From the NCBI RefSeq assembly GCF_003231275.1, contig NZ_QKVL01000006.1, positions 62,001 to 126,000 on the forward strand: DNA of 64,000 nt, in the 5' to 3' direction. The translations under genes and the position numbers were made by a program. Below, in pieces: positions 52,941 through 60,995 of the stretch; the first letter of the stretch is position 1, and every line of letters begins with the position of its first letter. The DNA is from Pseudomonas huaxiensis (GTDB lineage Bacteria; Pseudomonadota; Gammaproteobacteria; Pseudomonadales; Pseudomonadaceae). The notes under the pieces were generated by a model. That model was not told the origin of the DNA. It was given only the letters and a program-made list of their open reading frames with translations, and made no database searches.

Positions 52941-53900
52941 TCAGCTTCTTGGCCGCACGGTCACCCAGTAGCGGGTGACGCGTTGCACCTCGACCGGCAG
53001 TGATTGTTGCAGGGCGGCCAGTACGCGGTCGGTGTCGGCCAGGGGGAATACGCCGGTCAGCGGAAGGTCGGCGACGGCTGTGTCGCAGCGCAGGATGCCG
53101 GGGCGGTGGCGTGACAGTTCCGCGATGAATTGGCCCAGCGGCATACGCTCGGCAATGAGTCGGCCTTCGTTCCAGGCGATGGCGTTGCGGTCGGCCGGGA
53201 CGATGTCGGCATTGCGCTCGGCGGAGAACCAGCGTTGCTGGCCGGCCTGCAGGCGCGAGGTTTCAGCATGCCGGGGGCGCAGTTCAAGTTCGCCTGCATA
53301 GAGGTCGACGCGACTGCCACCGTCGATTTCGTGTACGGCAAAACGGGTGCCCAGGGCCTGGATCTCACCGGCAGCGGTCTCGACGATCAACGGGCGATTG
53401 GCCGGGTCGTGGCCGCTGTCGAGTAGCAGTTCGCCGCCCAGCAACTGAATACGTCGCTCGCTTGCGCTGTAGCGGATGTTCACCGCGCTGCCGCTGTTCA
53501 GGGCCATGCGGGTACCGTCGTCCAGCGTGCGTTGCAGGCGTTCGCCGGTGCCGCTGCGCAGGTCGGCCATGGCCTCGCGCCACGGCAGCGTGCGTTGGGC
53601 GACGACGCCGCTGCCGCCGATCAACAGCAAGGCGGTCAGCAACTTCAGGGTGTGGCGGCGGCGCAGTTCCGGTTGCTGGCGCAGCACAGTCAGGCTGGTG
53701 GCCGCAGGGACCTGAATCAGTTGCTGCTGCAAGCGCCCCAGCCGTGACCAGGCTCGGCGGTGTTCGGCATCGGCGGCCAGCCAGGCGTCGAAGCCCGCCT
53801 GTTGCTGGCTGTCCAGCGAGCTTTGCCAGTGCAGCATCAGCCAGTGGCTGGCTTGCTGCACCACGGTCTCGGCGATAGGGGCGTCGGTGTGCTGGCTCAT
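52941..53900 (-). CDS. FecR-family sigma-factor regulator
   Basis: Inner-membrane anti-sigma/signal relay of 319 residues. The N-terminal DUF4880-like part (ASHWLMLHWQSSLDSQQQAG, then FDAWLAADAEHRRAWSRLGR) binds the sigma factor. A single membrane helix follows near 90-108 (LKLLTALLLIGGSGVVAQ), then the periplasmic FecR domain (about 118-215: GERLQRTLDDGTRMALNSGS). The C-terminal part meets the receptor's STN domain. Its ATG overlaps the sigma-factor stop by four bases, so they are coupled. It controls the siderophore receptor gene that follows 266 bases downstream. Confidence 0.93.
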   Translation of the reverse strand: MSQHTDAPIAETVVQQASHWLMLHWQSSLDSQQQAGFDAWLAADAEHRRAWSRLGRLQQQLIQVPAATSLTVLRQQPELRRRHTLKLLTALLLIGGSGVVAQRTLPWREAMADLRSGTGERLQRTLDDGTRMALNSGSAVNIRYSASERRIQLLGGELLLDSGHDPANRPLIVETAAGEIQALGTRFAVHEIDGGSRVDLYAGELELRPRHAETSRLQAGQQRWFSAERNADIVPADRNAIAWNEGRLIAERMPLGQFIAELSRHRPGILRCDTAVADLPLTGVFPLADTDRVLAALQQSLPVEVQRVTRYWVTVRPRS

Positions 53901-54427
53901 TCGCTGTACATCACTGCGTAACAGGCCTGGATCGCCCGGGTCATGTACTTCTGTACTGCACTCACACTGACTTCCAGGCGCTCGGCGATCTGTGCGTAGC
54001 TCAAGCCCTCGAACTGCGACAGCAGGAAGGCCTCGCGCACCTTCGCCGGCATGGCATCGAGCATGCGGTCGATGCGCATCAGCGCCTCCATGATCAGCGC
54101 GCGGGTTTCCGGTGACGGCGCCATGGCCTCTTCAGCGTGGGCGAGGGTGTCGAGGTAGGCTTGTTCGATCCGCTGGCGGCGCCATTGATCGATCACCAGA
54201 TTGCGGGCGATCTGCAGCAGGTACTGACGGCCCTGGCCGAAGCCAGGCAAGCGGCGGGTGGCCAGCAGGCGGAGGAACGTGTCCTGGGCAATATCGGCGG
54301 CATGTTCCCGGTCGGCGAGGCGTCGGCGCAACCAGCCTTGCAGCCAGCCATGATGATCGGCATAGAGGTCGCGGACTTGCATCTGCACGCCTGACTCGGG
54401 CGAAGCCTCGACCACCTGCCTGTCCAT
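53897..54427 (-). CDS. ECF sigma factor, FecI type
   Basis: RNA-polymerase sigma factor of 176 residues. Region 2 is at about 20-90 (DLYADHHGWLQGWLRRRLAD, then REHAADIAQDTFLRLLATRR), and region 4 at about 120-170 (MPAKVREAFLLSQFEGLSYA, then ERLEVSVSAVQKYMTRAI). These match iron-starvation sigma factors. It should turn on the downstream receptor gene after the siderophore binds. A Fur-box-like site lies just upstream (54442-54460), fitting repression when iron is plentiful. ATG 54427 was kept; a downstream ATG at residue 16 is an alternative. Confidence 0.94.
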   Translation of the reverse strand: MDRQVVEASPESGVQMQVRDLYADHHGWLQGWLRRRLADREHAADIAQDTFLRLLATRRLPGFGQGRQYLLQIARNLVIDQWRRQRIEQAYLDTLAHAEEAMAPSPETRALIMEALMRIDRMLDAMPAKVREAFLLSQFEGLSYAQIAERLEVSVSAVQKYMTRAIQACYAVMYSE

Positions 54428-54441
54428 GGATGTTTCCAGTT

Positions 54442-54460
54442 GTTAATGGGAATCGGTCGC
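54442..54460 (-). promoter_or_regulatory. Candidate Fur box upstream of fecI-type gene
   Basis: GTTAATGGGAATCGGTCGC matches the 19-base Pseudomonas-style Fur box GATAATGAGAATCATTATC at 13 of 19 positions, and it lies 15 bases before the sigma-factor start. The strong half is GTTAATGGGAATC. Position and gene function support it; the right half is poor. Confidence 0.4.
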
Positions 54461-54754
54461 AAGTGTAATGGCGGCGCTCACATTTGCAAACAGACAGTTT
54501 TTTTCGGCGCCCTCACGCCAACGCGCAAAGGTTGATGGCGTCGTTCGGCCAACTCCTGTTGATCAAACAGGCTCGACTGCTCCTTGAAACACGTTGTGAG
54601 GTGCAATGTCACTCTGATCGCAACTACGCGAGCGCTGAACAATAGTCGATGTTTTGTTACTGGGGAGGGCGTTGGCGGAGGTGAGCGGGGGAGGGGGAGG
54701 GGGATATTTCGGCGGAGCAGACCCGGCATCAAGGCCGGATCTGCCCTCGAGGGC
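54461..54754. other. Spacer with G-rich tract and hairpin
   Basis: Between fecI and the HopJ-family gene. It includes GGGGGAGGGGGAGGGGG at 54687-54703 (possible G-quadruplex) and GCAGACCCGGC / GCCGGATCTGC at 54717-54744, a stem with one mismatch that probably terminates the minus-strand folM operon. No gene. Confidence 0.55.
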
Positions 54755-55096
54755 TCAAGCCTTGCGCTTGAGCGGCTCGCCTTCGAACTTCACCCCGGCC
54801 AGGCCGTGGGCGATGAGGGCGCGGATGTTGCCGTGGTCGCTGCCTTCTGGGGTGGCCAGCACCGAACGGTAGTGCTCGCCGAACGCCAGCAGCGCTTCCT
54901 GGTCGCTCAGGCCTTCCAGCAGGGCCAGTCCGAGGGTCTTGCAGGAACCTTCGTTCTGGCCGGCAGCGCTTTCCACGCCGCCGTTGTTGAAGGCGCGTTG
55001 TTCGTAGTCGTAATGCTCGGCGATAAACGCCAGGGTGTCGGCGAAGGCGTGCTCACCGCTGTTGAGGCGGGTGCGCAGGGTGTTCAGGTCAGTCAT
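54755..55096 (-). CDS. HopJ-family protein
   Basis: Cytoplasmic protein of 113 residues that belongs to the family named after the P. syringae HopJ (HopPmaJ) effector. The conserved body is FADTLAFIAEHYDYEQRAFN, NGGVESAAGQNEGSCKTLGL, and LSDQEALLAFGEHYRSVL. ATG 55096 has AAGGAAAA upstream and overlaps the end of the DUF1244 gene by eight bases. The family is widespread in bacteria without type III secretion, and there are no secretion genes here, so the name should not be read as proof of an effector role. Function unknown. Confidence 0.88.
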   Translation of the reverse strand: MTDLNTLRTRLNSGEHAFADTLAFIAEHYDYEQRAFNNGGVESAAGQNEGSCKTLGLALLEGLSDQEALLAFGEHYRSVLATPEGSDHGNIRALIAHGLAGVKFEGEPLKRKA

Positions 55097-55385
55097 GCGG
55101 TTTTCCTTTGGCGAACGCGGCTTGCTGCTCGGCGCTGGCTTCTTTTTGGTATTGGCTTTTCCACTGGTCGTAAGGCATGCCGTAGACCACCTCGCGGGCG
55201 TCATCCAGGCTCACCTCGATCTGGCGTTCGTCCGCGGCCGCCTTGTACCACTTGGACAGGCAGTTGCGGCAGAAGCCGGACAGGTTCATCAGGTCGATGT
55301 TCTGCACGTCGGTGCGGTTGCGCAGGTGGTCGACCAGGCGACGGAATGCCGCGGCTTCGAGTTCGAGTTGTTCTTGCGGGCTCAT
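55089..55385 (-). CDS. DUF1244 protein
   Basis: A 98-residue conserved protein. The hallmark is DVQNIDLMNLSGFCRNCLSK (a CxxC pair) followed by WYKAAADERQIEVSLDDARE and VVYGMPYDQWKSQYQKEA. It is a helical, probably metal- or RNA-binding domain of unknown role. It stands between folM (14-base gap) and the HopJ-family gene (eight-base overlap), an arrangement I know as conserved in Pseudomonas, so these three likely act or are regulated together. Confidence 0.9.
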   Translation of the reverse strand: MSPQEQLELEAAAFRRLVDHLRNRTDVQNIDLMNLSGFCRNCLSKWYKAAADERQIEVSLDDAREVVYGMPYDQWKSQYQKEASAEQQAAFAKGKPHD

Positions 55386-55399
55386 GGGCGTTCTCGTTA

Positions 55400-56092
55400 T
55401 CAGGCAATACGGTTTTTCAGGTGGCGGCCACCGTTGATGACCACGCTGCTGCCGGTGCTGTACTGGCTTTCGAGCAGGAACAACACCGCGTCGATCAGTG
55501 GCTGGGCGCCGGGCTCGAATTCCAGCAGGGCTTTTTTCAGGGTCTGCTGGCGGTAATGCTCGTCGCCGCCTTCCTTGAGGATCAGCAGGCCCGGCAGGAT
55601 GGCGTTGACCCGCACGCTGGGGGCGTACTTTTCTGCGAACGACAGCACCATGTTCTGCAGCGCGGCCTTGGTCGCGGCGTAGCCGATATGGCTCTTGCTG
55701 CCGCGGGACGAGGTCTCGTCGCAGATGTGGATGATGTCGGACTTTTCCAGCTTGAGCAGTTGCTCGCCGAGCGCCAGGTTCAGGTGGTACGGCGCTTCGA
55801 CGTGCAGCTTGAACATGGTGTTGAGGTTGTTCAGGTCATCGTCGAGCCACAACGAGGCGTTGTGGATGATGCCGCGCAGGCCGTCGTAGTGGGTGCGCAG
55901 GTGCTCGATGAGGGCCTCGCGGTCCCGTTCACTGCACAGGTCGGCCTGGAACTGGATGATATTCGGATGCGCTGCGGTCGGGTTCTTGCTGCGGCTGGCG
56001 CTGACGACCGTGTGGCCGGCCTGCGCCAGTTGCGTGGCCAGCGCCAGCCCGACTCGCTGGCTGCCACCGGTAACTAGGATTGGGCTGTTCAT
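55400..56092 (-). CDS. folM: Dihydromonapterin reductase FolM
   Basis: Short-chain dehydrogenase of 230 residues that reduces dihydromonapterin to tetrahydromonapterin with NADPH, the cofactor of phenylalanine hydroxylase in Pseudomonas. The nucleotide-binding motif is TGGSQRVGLALATQLAQAG (about 8-26), the NNAG-equivalent is IIHNASLWLDD, and the active site has SHIGYAATKAALQNM (Tyr-x3-Lys). The C-terminus STGSSVVINGGRHLKNRIA is typical. The Q-R-V-G variant of the glycine motif is what separates FolM from FabG-type enzymes in my experience. First gene of an operon with DUF1244 and the HopJ-family gene. Confidence 0.88.
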   Translation of the reverse strand: MNSPILVTGGSQRVGLALATQLAQAGHTVVSASRSKNPTAAHPNIIQFQADLCSERDREALIEHLRTHYDGLRGIIHNASLWLDDDLNNLNTMFKLHVEAPYHLNLALGEQLLKLEKSDIIHICDETSSRGSKSHIGYAATKAALQNMVLSFAEKYAPSVRVNAILPGLLILKEGGDEHYRQQTLKKALLEFEPGAQPLIDAVLFLLESQYSTGSSVVINGGRHLKNRIA

Positions 56093-56176
56093 AAGCGGGA
56101 ACGATCAACTTTTCAGGTTCGCAGGGTCAGGTGCCAGCATACCCGAACTCGCCGCCATTGACCGCCCCCGGGGCCC

Positions 56177-56758
56177 TCAGCGGCTTTCCAGTGAACCCGG
56201 CTCAGGCGCCGCTGGCCGTGGGCTCTTGACCGGGGCGTTGAGCCAGTTGGCGAGGCAGCGGGTCGACAGCGGAATGAAAAAGTAGACCATCAGCGGCGTC
56301 AGCCCGAGGGTGCTGAGCAGGATGCGCGGCAGCAGGCTCAATTCGGCCAGCCAGTGACCGAACAACAGATTGAACGCCAGCGACACCGGGAAGAATGCCA
56401 GCCAGATGGCTACCGCCTGCTTCCAGCGCGGCGGGCGCTGCGCGGTGCTGTTGCCGAACCAGCCTTCGATACCGCTCACGCGTTGTTCGGTGGGTTGCTG
56501 GAACAGGCCGTTGCCGCGGGCCAGCCAGGCGCTGCGCGAGGCGGAGAACTCCCAGGCGTGCAGGGTTTTTTCGTCGACGAAGCGGAAGATGATCTGGAAC
56601 TCGTCGCCCTGGGGCGGCGGTGCGAGAACCCCGGAACCGAGGTAGCCGGGAAAGTCGGTAGCGAGCTGCTCGCCTTCGTGCAACCAGGCGATCATGTCCT
56701 GATAGTGGCCTTCGGCGACGCGCCGCGCGACCATCAGGGTAACGGGAGGGGTAGACAT
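56177..56758 (-). CDS. Antibiotic-biosynthesis-monooxygenase-like membrane protein
   Basis: Protein of 193 residues with an N-terminal dimeric alpha/beta-barrel (ABM-like) domain: VTLMVARRVAEGHYQDMIAW, GYLGSGVLAPPPQGDEFQII and FRFVDEKTLHAWEFSASRS. Two C-terminal membrane helices follow (AVAIWLAFFPVSLAFNLLFG and ILLSTLGLTPLMVYFFIPL). AGGAG seven bases upstream supports ATG 56758 over the longer frame. The domain pairing is common among pseudomonad proteins of unknown role; no catalytic residue is evident. Divergent from the MerR gene across 215 bases. Confidence 0.8.
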   Translation of the reverse strand: MSTPPVTLMVARRVAEGHYQDMIAWLHEGEQLATDFPGYLGSGVLAPPPQGDEFQIIFRFVDEKTLHAWEFSASRSAWLARGNGLFQQPTEQRVSGIEGWFGNSTAQRPPRWKQAVAIWLAFFPVSLAFNLLFGHWLAELSLLPRILLSTLGLTPLMVYFFIPLSTRCLANWLNAPVKSPRPAAPEPGSLESR

Positions 56759-56973
56759 CGTGTATCTCCTGACGAATGCCCGCAGCGGGTAGCCGCGAGC
56801 ATGGAACGCACCCCGGGGTGTTGGGCTGCGTCCAAAAACAAGCAAGGATTATTCCGTAAATTACGTGACTCGTCAGTGTCGGCGTGACGGAGTGCACAGA
56901 TGGCCTTTGGCCCGGTGAGCCTGCGAAGGGGTAGAATGCCGGACATTTCCTACAGCAGGCGGCGCTTCCGGCG

Positions 56974-57918
56974 ATGATCGACCCGACCTCACTCACCGAC
57001 AGTGGACTACAGCACGAAGAGTTGTTTCCCATCCGTGAAGTCTCGCGCCTGACTGGCATCAACCCGGTCACCCTGCGTGCCTGGGAGCGTCGTTATGGGC
57101 TTATCCAGCCAACGCGCACCGAAAGTGGGCACCGCCTGTATTCCCGTGCCGATATCGACGAGGTCCGCCATATCCTTGGCTGGATCGAGCGCGGCGTGGC
57201 GGTGAGCAAGGTGGGCAAGATTCTCGCCCGCGACCGCGGCGGCGAGGTGCGGCCCAGCGAAGTCGCCGATCCGCCGTCTGTCGACGAGCACGAAAAATGG
57301 CAGGCGCTGCTGGGCCAGGCCGTGCGCGCGTTCGATGAAGTCCGGCTGGAGCGGGTCTATGGGCAGGTCTTCGCCAGCTATCCGCTGAGCGTGGTGTTCC
57401 AGAACATTTTGATGCCGGTCTGGCAGGAATTGCGGATCGCCCATGACGGCTTTGGCCGCACCAGCGAGTGGCTGTTTCTCGACACCTTCCTGCGCGCGCG
57501 GGCCTGGCAGCGCCTGCAACTGGCACGGGAGCAACAGGCGATCCGCGTGGTGCTGACGGCGCTGCCCGAGCAGTGCCGGGAGCTGGAACTGCTGGTGTGT
57601 GCCTTGTTGCTGGGCAGCAGCGAGATTGCGGTGTCGGTCCTGGCGCCGGGTCAGCCGCTGGAAGAACTCAGTCTGGTCTGTGAGCGTATGGCGCCGGATG
57701 CGCTGGTGCTGTTCTCCAATCATTCACCCGCCGCCGACCTGCCCAAGCGTCTGGCGCGCCTGGCACTGGCGCTGGATTGCCCGTTGCTGTTCGCCGGCGA
57801 AGGGTCGGAGCTGGCTCAGGACAGCCTGGTCGGTTCGCAGATTATCTGCCTGGGTGGCGAGGGACGTTTGATGCGGCGGCGTCTGCAACAAGCGCTGGAC
57901 GGCCATCTGGACACCTGA
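56974..57918 (+). CDS. MerR-family regulator, LitR/CarH-like
   Basis: Transcription factor of 314 residues. An N-terminal MerR helix-turn-helix (about 15-85: FPIREVSRLTGINPVTLRAW, RTESGHRLYSRADIDEVRHI) is followed by a helical and a Rossmann-like part (about 100-310). The latter resembles the cobalamin-binding region of CarH/LitR but lacks the B12-ligating DxHxxG motif. I recall such class II LitR proteins working with short LOV proteins in P. putida light responses. Here the LOV gene is 0.7 kb away on the other strand, with a PilZ-like gene between. Role in light-controlled expression is inferred. Confidence 0.8.
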   Translation: MIDPTSLTDSGLQHEELFPIREVSRLTGINPVTLRAWERRYGLIQPTRTESGHRLYSRADIDEVRHILGWIERGVAVSKVGKILARDRGGEVRPSEVADPPSVDEHEKWQALLGQAVRAFDEVRLERVYGQVFASYPLSVVFQNILMPVWQELRIAHDGFGRTSEWLFLDTFLRARAWQRLQLAREQQAIRVVLTALPEQCRELELLVCALLLGSSEIAVSVLAPGQPLEELSLVCERMAPDALVLFSNHSPAADLPKRLARLALALDCPLLFAGEGSELAQDSLVGSQIICLGGEGRLMRRRLQQALDGHLDT

Positions 57919-57924
57919 CGCCGC

Positions 57925-58533
57925 TCAGGAAGAATGCAGCTCCGGGTGGGCGAGGCGGTGCTGCTGGAGGATGTACTGGCGCAGTCGTTCGATTTCTTCC
58001 GGCGGCTGCTGGCTCAGCTTGTAGGCCGCCAGCCCTTCGGCGGTAAGCCGTTGCAAGGTGCCGCGCAGGGCGATTGGCGCGATGCCGTCGGGGCTGAACC
58101 AGAGGTTGAAGGTTTTTGGCGATTTCTTGCCGGCCGGTAATTCCACCAGCGCACCCTTGAAGGAAATTTCCCGGACTTTCAGACCGCTGCTCAGGCCCAA
58201 CTCGTCTTCGAGCATCACCGGCGTGTCCAGCGTCAGCCGCCAGGGCCGGACCACTTCGCCTTCTTCATAGATGCTCGGCGCGCCGACTTGCAGGTGCAGG
58301 GCATGGAATTCATCTTCCACCAGTACCAGCGGAAAACTCATCTGCTGGTTCTCGAACTGCGCCTGCACGGTCACCTGCTCATTGGCCACCAGTCGGGTGA
58401 GCAACGCCTGGACTTCGCTGCGGCCATTGAGGCGCAGGCTGGAATTGGGGTCGACGCGGTTGAGCTGGGGCGAGCGGTGAACGCTCTGGATAAAGTCCAG
58501 CTCAGCCTGGGTCAGAAGGGCATCGGCTTGCAT
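57925..58533 (-). CDS. PilZ-like domain protein
   Basis: Cytoplasmic protein of 202 residues of beta-rich plan. The N-terminal part (about 25-90) resembles a YcgR-N-like flagellar-brake domain; the second part (about 95-180) resembles PilZ, with VREISFKGALVELP in the place of the D/N-x-S-x-x-G motif. The usual RxxxR c-di-GMP motif is not obvious, so binding is doubtful. It lies 58 bases downstream of the LOV gene on the same strand and ends six bases from the convergent MerR gene. ATG 58533 has only a weak ribosome site, suggesting translation coupled to LOV. Confidence 0.6.
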   Translation of the reverse strand: MQADALLTQAELDFIQSVHRSPQLNRVDPNSSLRLNGRSEVQALLTRLVANEQVTVQAQFENQQMSFPLVLVEDEFHALHLQVGAPSIYEEGEVVRPWRLTLDTPVMLEDELGLSSGLKVREISFKGALVELPAGKKSPKTFNLWFSPDGIAPIALRGTLQRLTAEGLAAYKLSQQPPEEIERLRQYILQQHRLAHPELHSS

Positions 58534-58591
58534 GATAGGGAATGCCGCGATTTTTCCGGGTGATAAGTGGACAGCGAATCCGTGCCTTTGT

Positions 58592-59050
58592 TTAGGACCG
58601 CTGGTCGTTTTCCAGGCAACGGATACGTTCCCGGGCCTCGGCAAGCTCGCGTTCCAGTTCTGCCACGCGTTGCTCGGCGTGCACCGGGCGGCTGACGTCC
58701 TTCTGAATGCCGATGAAATAGGTGAGCTGGTCGGCTTCGTTGAACACCGGTGTGATCGACAGTTCGTTCCAGAAAGCGCTGCCGTCCTTGCGGTAGTTGC
58801 GCAGCACTTCCCGGCACGGCTGGCCGCTCTGCAGCGCCTGGCGAATCCGCTCGCGGGCGGGCTGGTCGCGGTCGTCGCCCTGGAGGAAACGGCAGTCGCT
58901 GTAGAGGATGTCATTGGCGTCGAAGCCGGTCAGGCGCTCGAACGCGGGGTTCACGTAGATCAGGATGGTGTCGTCGCCTTCCTGTTCGGCGACCACGATG
59001 CCGTCGTTGGAGGCATCGATCATGCGTTGCAGCAAGGTGGCGTTGATCAT
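58592..59050 (-). CDS. Short LOV blue-light photoreceptor
   Basis: Stand-alone flavin-binding LOV protein of 152 residues. The FMN-reactive cysteine is Cys53 in SDCRFLQGDDRDQ, the variant of the NCRFLQ motif. Other family marks are IDASNDGIVVAE, LIYVNPAFERLTGF, NYRKDGSAFWNELSITPVF and TYFIGIQKDVS. After the core a C-terminal helix (RVAELERELAEARERIRCLE) forms the J-alpha coiled coil for dimers. It closely recalls PpSB1-LOV of P. putida, in which light drives a dimer change. ATG 59050 gives the usual MINA start. Probably partners the MerR protein encoded nearby. Confidence 0.92.
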   Translation of the reverse strand: MINATLLQRMIDASNDGIVVAEQEGDDTILIYVNPAFERLTGFDANDILYSDCRFLQGDDRDQPARERIRQALQSGQPCREVLRNYRKDGSAFWNELSITPVFNEADQLTYFIGIQKDVSRPVHAEQRVAELERELAEARERIRCLENDQRS

Positions 59051-59172
59051 GGGTAACCGGTGCGAGGGCAACTGGAGTGAGCAATTCTAGTGCATTGGCG
59101 GTCGGCGGATAAGGCCTTTTGCCAGCGACGGGTGTTAGTATCCTACGCTTTTGCTCAGATACGGAATCCGCT

Positions 59173-59628
59173 ATGAAAGTCGTCATCCTGTCCGGGTCGG
59201 TGTATGGCACCGCCGAAGAAGTCGCCCGTCATGCCCAGTCACTGCTCAAGGCTGCGGGTTTTGACGCCTGGCACGCCGCCCGTGCGACCCTCGCCGATGT
59301 CCAGGCATTCGCCCCCGAGGCTTTTCTTGCCGTGACCTCCACCACCGGCATGGGCGAGCTGCCTGACGGCCTGATGCCGCTGTTCAGCGAAATCCGTGAC
59401 AGCTTGCCGGCCGCGTGGCGTGGCCGCCCGGGTGCGGTGGTGGCGCTGGGCGATTCCAGCTACGGCGATACTTTCTGTGGCGGTGGCGAGCAACTGCGCG
59501 AGCTGTTCGCCGAGCTGGGCGTCGAGGAAATCCAGCCGATGCTGCGCCTGGATGCCAGCGAAACCGTAACTCCGGAAACCGATGCCGAACCATGGTTGGC
59601 CGAGTTCATCGGCAAGCTGCGCGGCTGA
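59173..59628 (+). CDS. Flavodoxin-family protein (MioC-like)
   Basis: FMN-binding electron carrier of 151 residues. The phosphate-binding loop is SGSVYGTAEEVARH (about 6-19), and the flavin-stacking loops are STTGMGELPDGL (about 59-70) and LGDSSYGDTFCGGG (about 97-110). This is the plan of MioC/short flavodoxins. ATG 59173 is close after a spacer of 122 bases shared with the divergent LOV gene. Its stop abuts the convergent LysR gene with no gap, so there is no room for a separate terminator. The electron acceptor is not known. Confidence 0.88.
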   Translation: MKVVILSGSVYGTAEEVARHAQSLLKAAGFDAWHAARATLADVQAFAPEAFLAVTSTTGMGELPDGLMPLFSEIRDSLPAAWRGRPGAVVALGDSSYGDTFCGGGEQLRELFAELGVEEIQPMLRLDASETVTPETDAEPWLAEFIGKLRG

Positions 59629-60513
59629 TCAGCCTGGCGGGTTTTCCTGCAACAGTTGCAGCCAGGCCCGCGCCGCCGCCGAGAGGTAGGCGCCGCGGCG
59701 CCAGATGAAGGCGATGTCCCAGCGCAGGTCGCGGGGCTCGGTCAGGCTCAGGCGAACCACGCCGGGCCGCTCCAGCGCCCGCGCCACCACGCGCGGCAGC
59801 AACACCACGCCTTGGCCGGCGGCCACCAGGGCGGCAAGAAAGTCCGCCTGGCCGCTGCGGCCACCTTCCTTCGGTGTGAAACCCACGGCCTGACAGGCAC
59901 TGAGCAGCCGGTCATTCAGCACGAAGCTGCGCTGATACAGCAGGAACGGCGTCTGCGCCAACTCCGCCAACTGCACTCTGCCATTGCCGGCCAGCGGATG
60001 GTCCAGCGGCAGCAGCGCGTCCAGCGGTTCGTTGCAGAACGGTTGATGGTCGAAGGCCGGGTCTTGCGGTGTGAGGCTGCCGCCCAGTTCCAGTTCGCCA
60101 CTGAGCACCGACTGTTCGATGGAGCGGCTGCCGCCTTCGAGCAGGTGCACGGTGATGTTCGGATAACGTCGACGGTATTCGGCGAACAGTCCGGCGAACA
60201 GTGCATCACTCCCCAGCAGCGGCAGGCCCAGGCGCAACTCGCCGCGGGCCAGTTGGCTGAGGTCGTCCAGCTCGTTCTGCAGAGCCTGGCGCAGATGCAA
60301 CATGTCTTCTCCGCGCTCCAGCACGACTTTGCCAGCGGCAGTCAGGTGCAGGCGCGACGCGTGCCGTTCCAGCAGCACCACACCAAGATCCTGCTCCAGT
60401 TGCGCCACCTGCTTGCTCACGGCTGACTGGCTGATGTGCAAGGTCTGCGCGGCTTGGGTGAAGCCGCCGCGGTGCACCACTTCGATGAAGCTGCGCAGTT
60501 GTTTGAAGTCCAT
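59629..60513 (-). CDS. LysR-family regulator next to lrgAB-like genes
   Basis: A 294-residue LysR regulator. The helix-turn-helix is MDFKQLRSFIEVVHRGGFTQ, with AAQTLHISQSAVSKQVAQLE and QDLGVVLLERHASRLHLTAA. The effector domain starts near 90 (ELRLGLPLLGSDALFAGLF). It diverges from the LrgA/LrgB genes across 95 bases, the same arrangement as CidR with cidAB, so it probably activates them, perhaps in response to acetate or overflow metabolism. The inference rests on arrangement and family. Confidence 0.88.
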   Translation of the reverse strand: MDFKQLRSFIEVVHRGGFTQAAQTLHISQSAVSKQVAQLEQDLGVVLLERHASRLHLTAAGKVVLERGEDMLHLRQALQNELDDLSQLARGELRLGLPLLGSDALFAGLFAEYRRRYPNITVHLLEGGSRSIEQSVLSGELELGGSLTPQDPAFDHQPFCNEPLDALLPLDHPLAGNGRVQLAELAQTPFLLYQRSFVLNDRLLSACQAVGFTPKEGGRSGQADFLAALVAAGQGVVLLPRVVARALERPGVVRLSLTEPRDLRWDIAFIWRRGAYLSAAARAWLQLLQENPPG

Positions 60514-60608
60514 GGTCTGAATTCCATTTTGGAATTCTGCTTAGTCTAACAATTCGCTTTTTGCATGTATGAGCAAATTTTACAATGGGCTCCCCTGAGG
60601 ACCCTTCG

Positions 60609-60995
60609 ATGAAACTCGTGAACCTGAAACTCCTTGCACGCCTGCTTGCCGAGCTGGGCGTGCTGCTGGCGCTTTACCTGCTCGGCGGGCAACTGGCGGG
60701 CTGGTTGGGGTGGCCGATTCCCGGTGGCGTGATCGGCCTGGCTCTGCTGCTGGTGCTGTTCGCCAGCGGCTGGCTCAAGCCCACCGCCTTGCAGCGGGGC
60801 GCTGCGGTGCTGATGGCGGAAATGCTGCTGTTCTTCATTCCGGCGCTGATGAGCCTACTGGACTACGGCACGCTGCTGCGCAGCGACGGCTGGCGGATTC
60901 TGTTGGTGATCGCAGTCAGCACGTTGCTGGTGATGCTGGTGACCGCCTTCACCGTGGAGTGGGTTTGCCGGCGGAGCCTGCGCCATGAGCCTTGA
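60609..60995 (+). CDS. CidA/LrgA holin-like protein
   Basis: Inner-membrane protein of 128 residues with four helices: LLARLLAELGVLLALYLLGG, PIPGGVIGLALLLVLFASG, VLMAEMLLFFIPALMSLLDY and ILLVIAVSTLLVMLVTAFTV. The P-x-P-G-x-x-x-G signature (WPIPGGVIGLALL) identifies the family, which acts with its partner in membrane permeability, murein hydrolase control or small-acid transport. ATG 60609 has GAGGA eight bases upstream. It overlaps the LrgB-type gene by 11 bases, so they are co-translated. I leave the symbol blank since Cid and Lrg types cannot be told apart here. Confidence 0.9.
   Translation: MKLVNLKLLARLLAELGVLLALYLLGGQLAGWLGWPIPGGVIGLALLLVLFASGWLKPTALQRGAAVLMAEMLLFFIPALMSLLDYGTLLRSDGWRILLVIAVSTLLVMLVTAFTVEWVCRRSLRHEP

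Noticed and set aside
54755..55096. Type III secreted effector
   Set aside because: The HopJ-family name comes from P. syringae, but the family is common in bacteria without type III secretion, and there is no hrp box or secretion gene in the window.
54584..56077. 497-codon plus-strand open frame opposite the folM operon
   Set aside because: Covers three real minus-strand genes; its text is valine/glycine/arginine-rich shadow and crosses a hairpin and a G tract.
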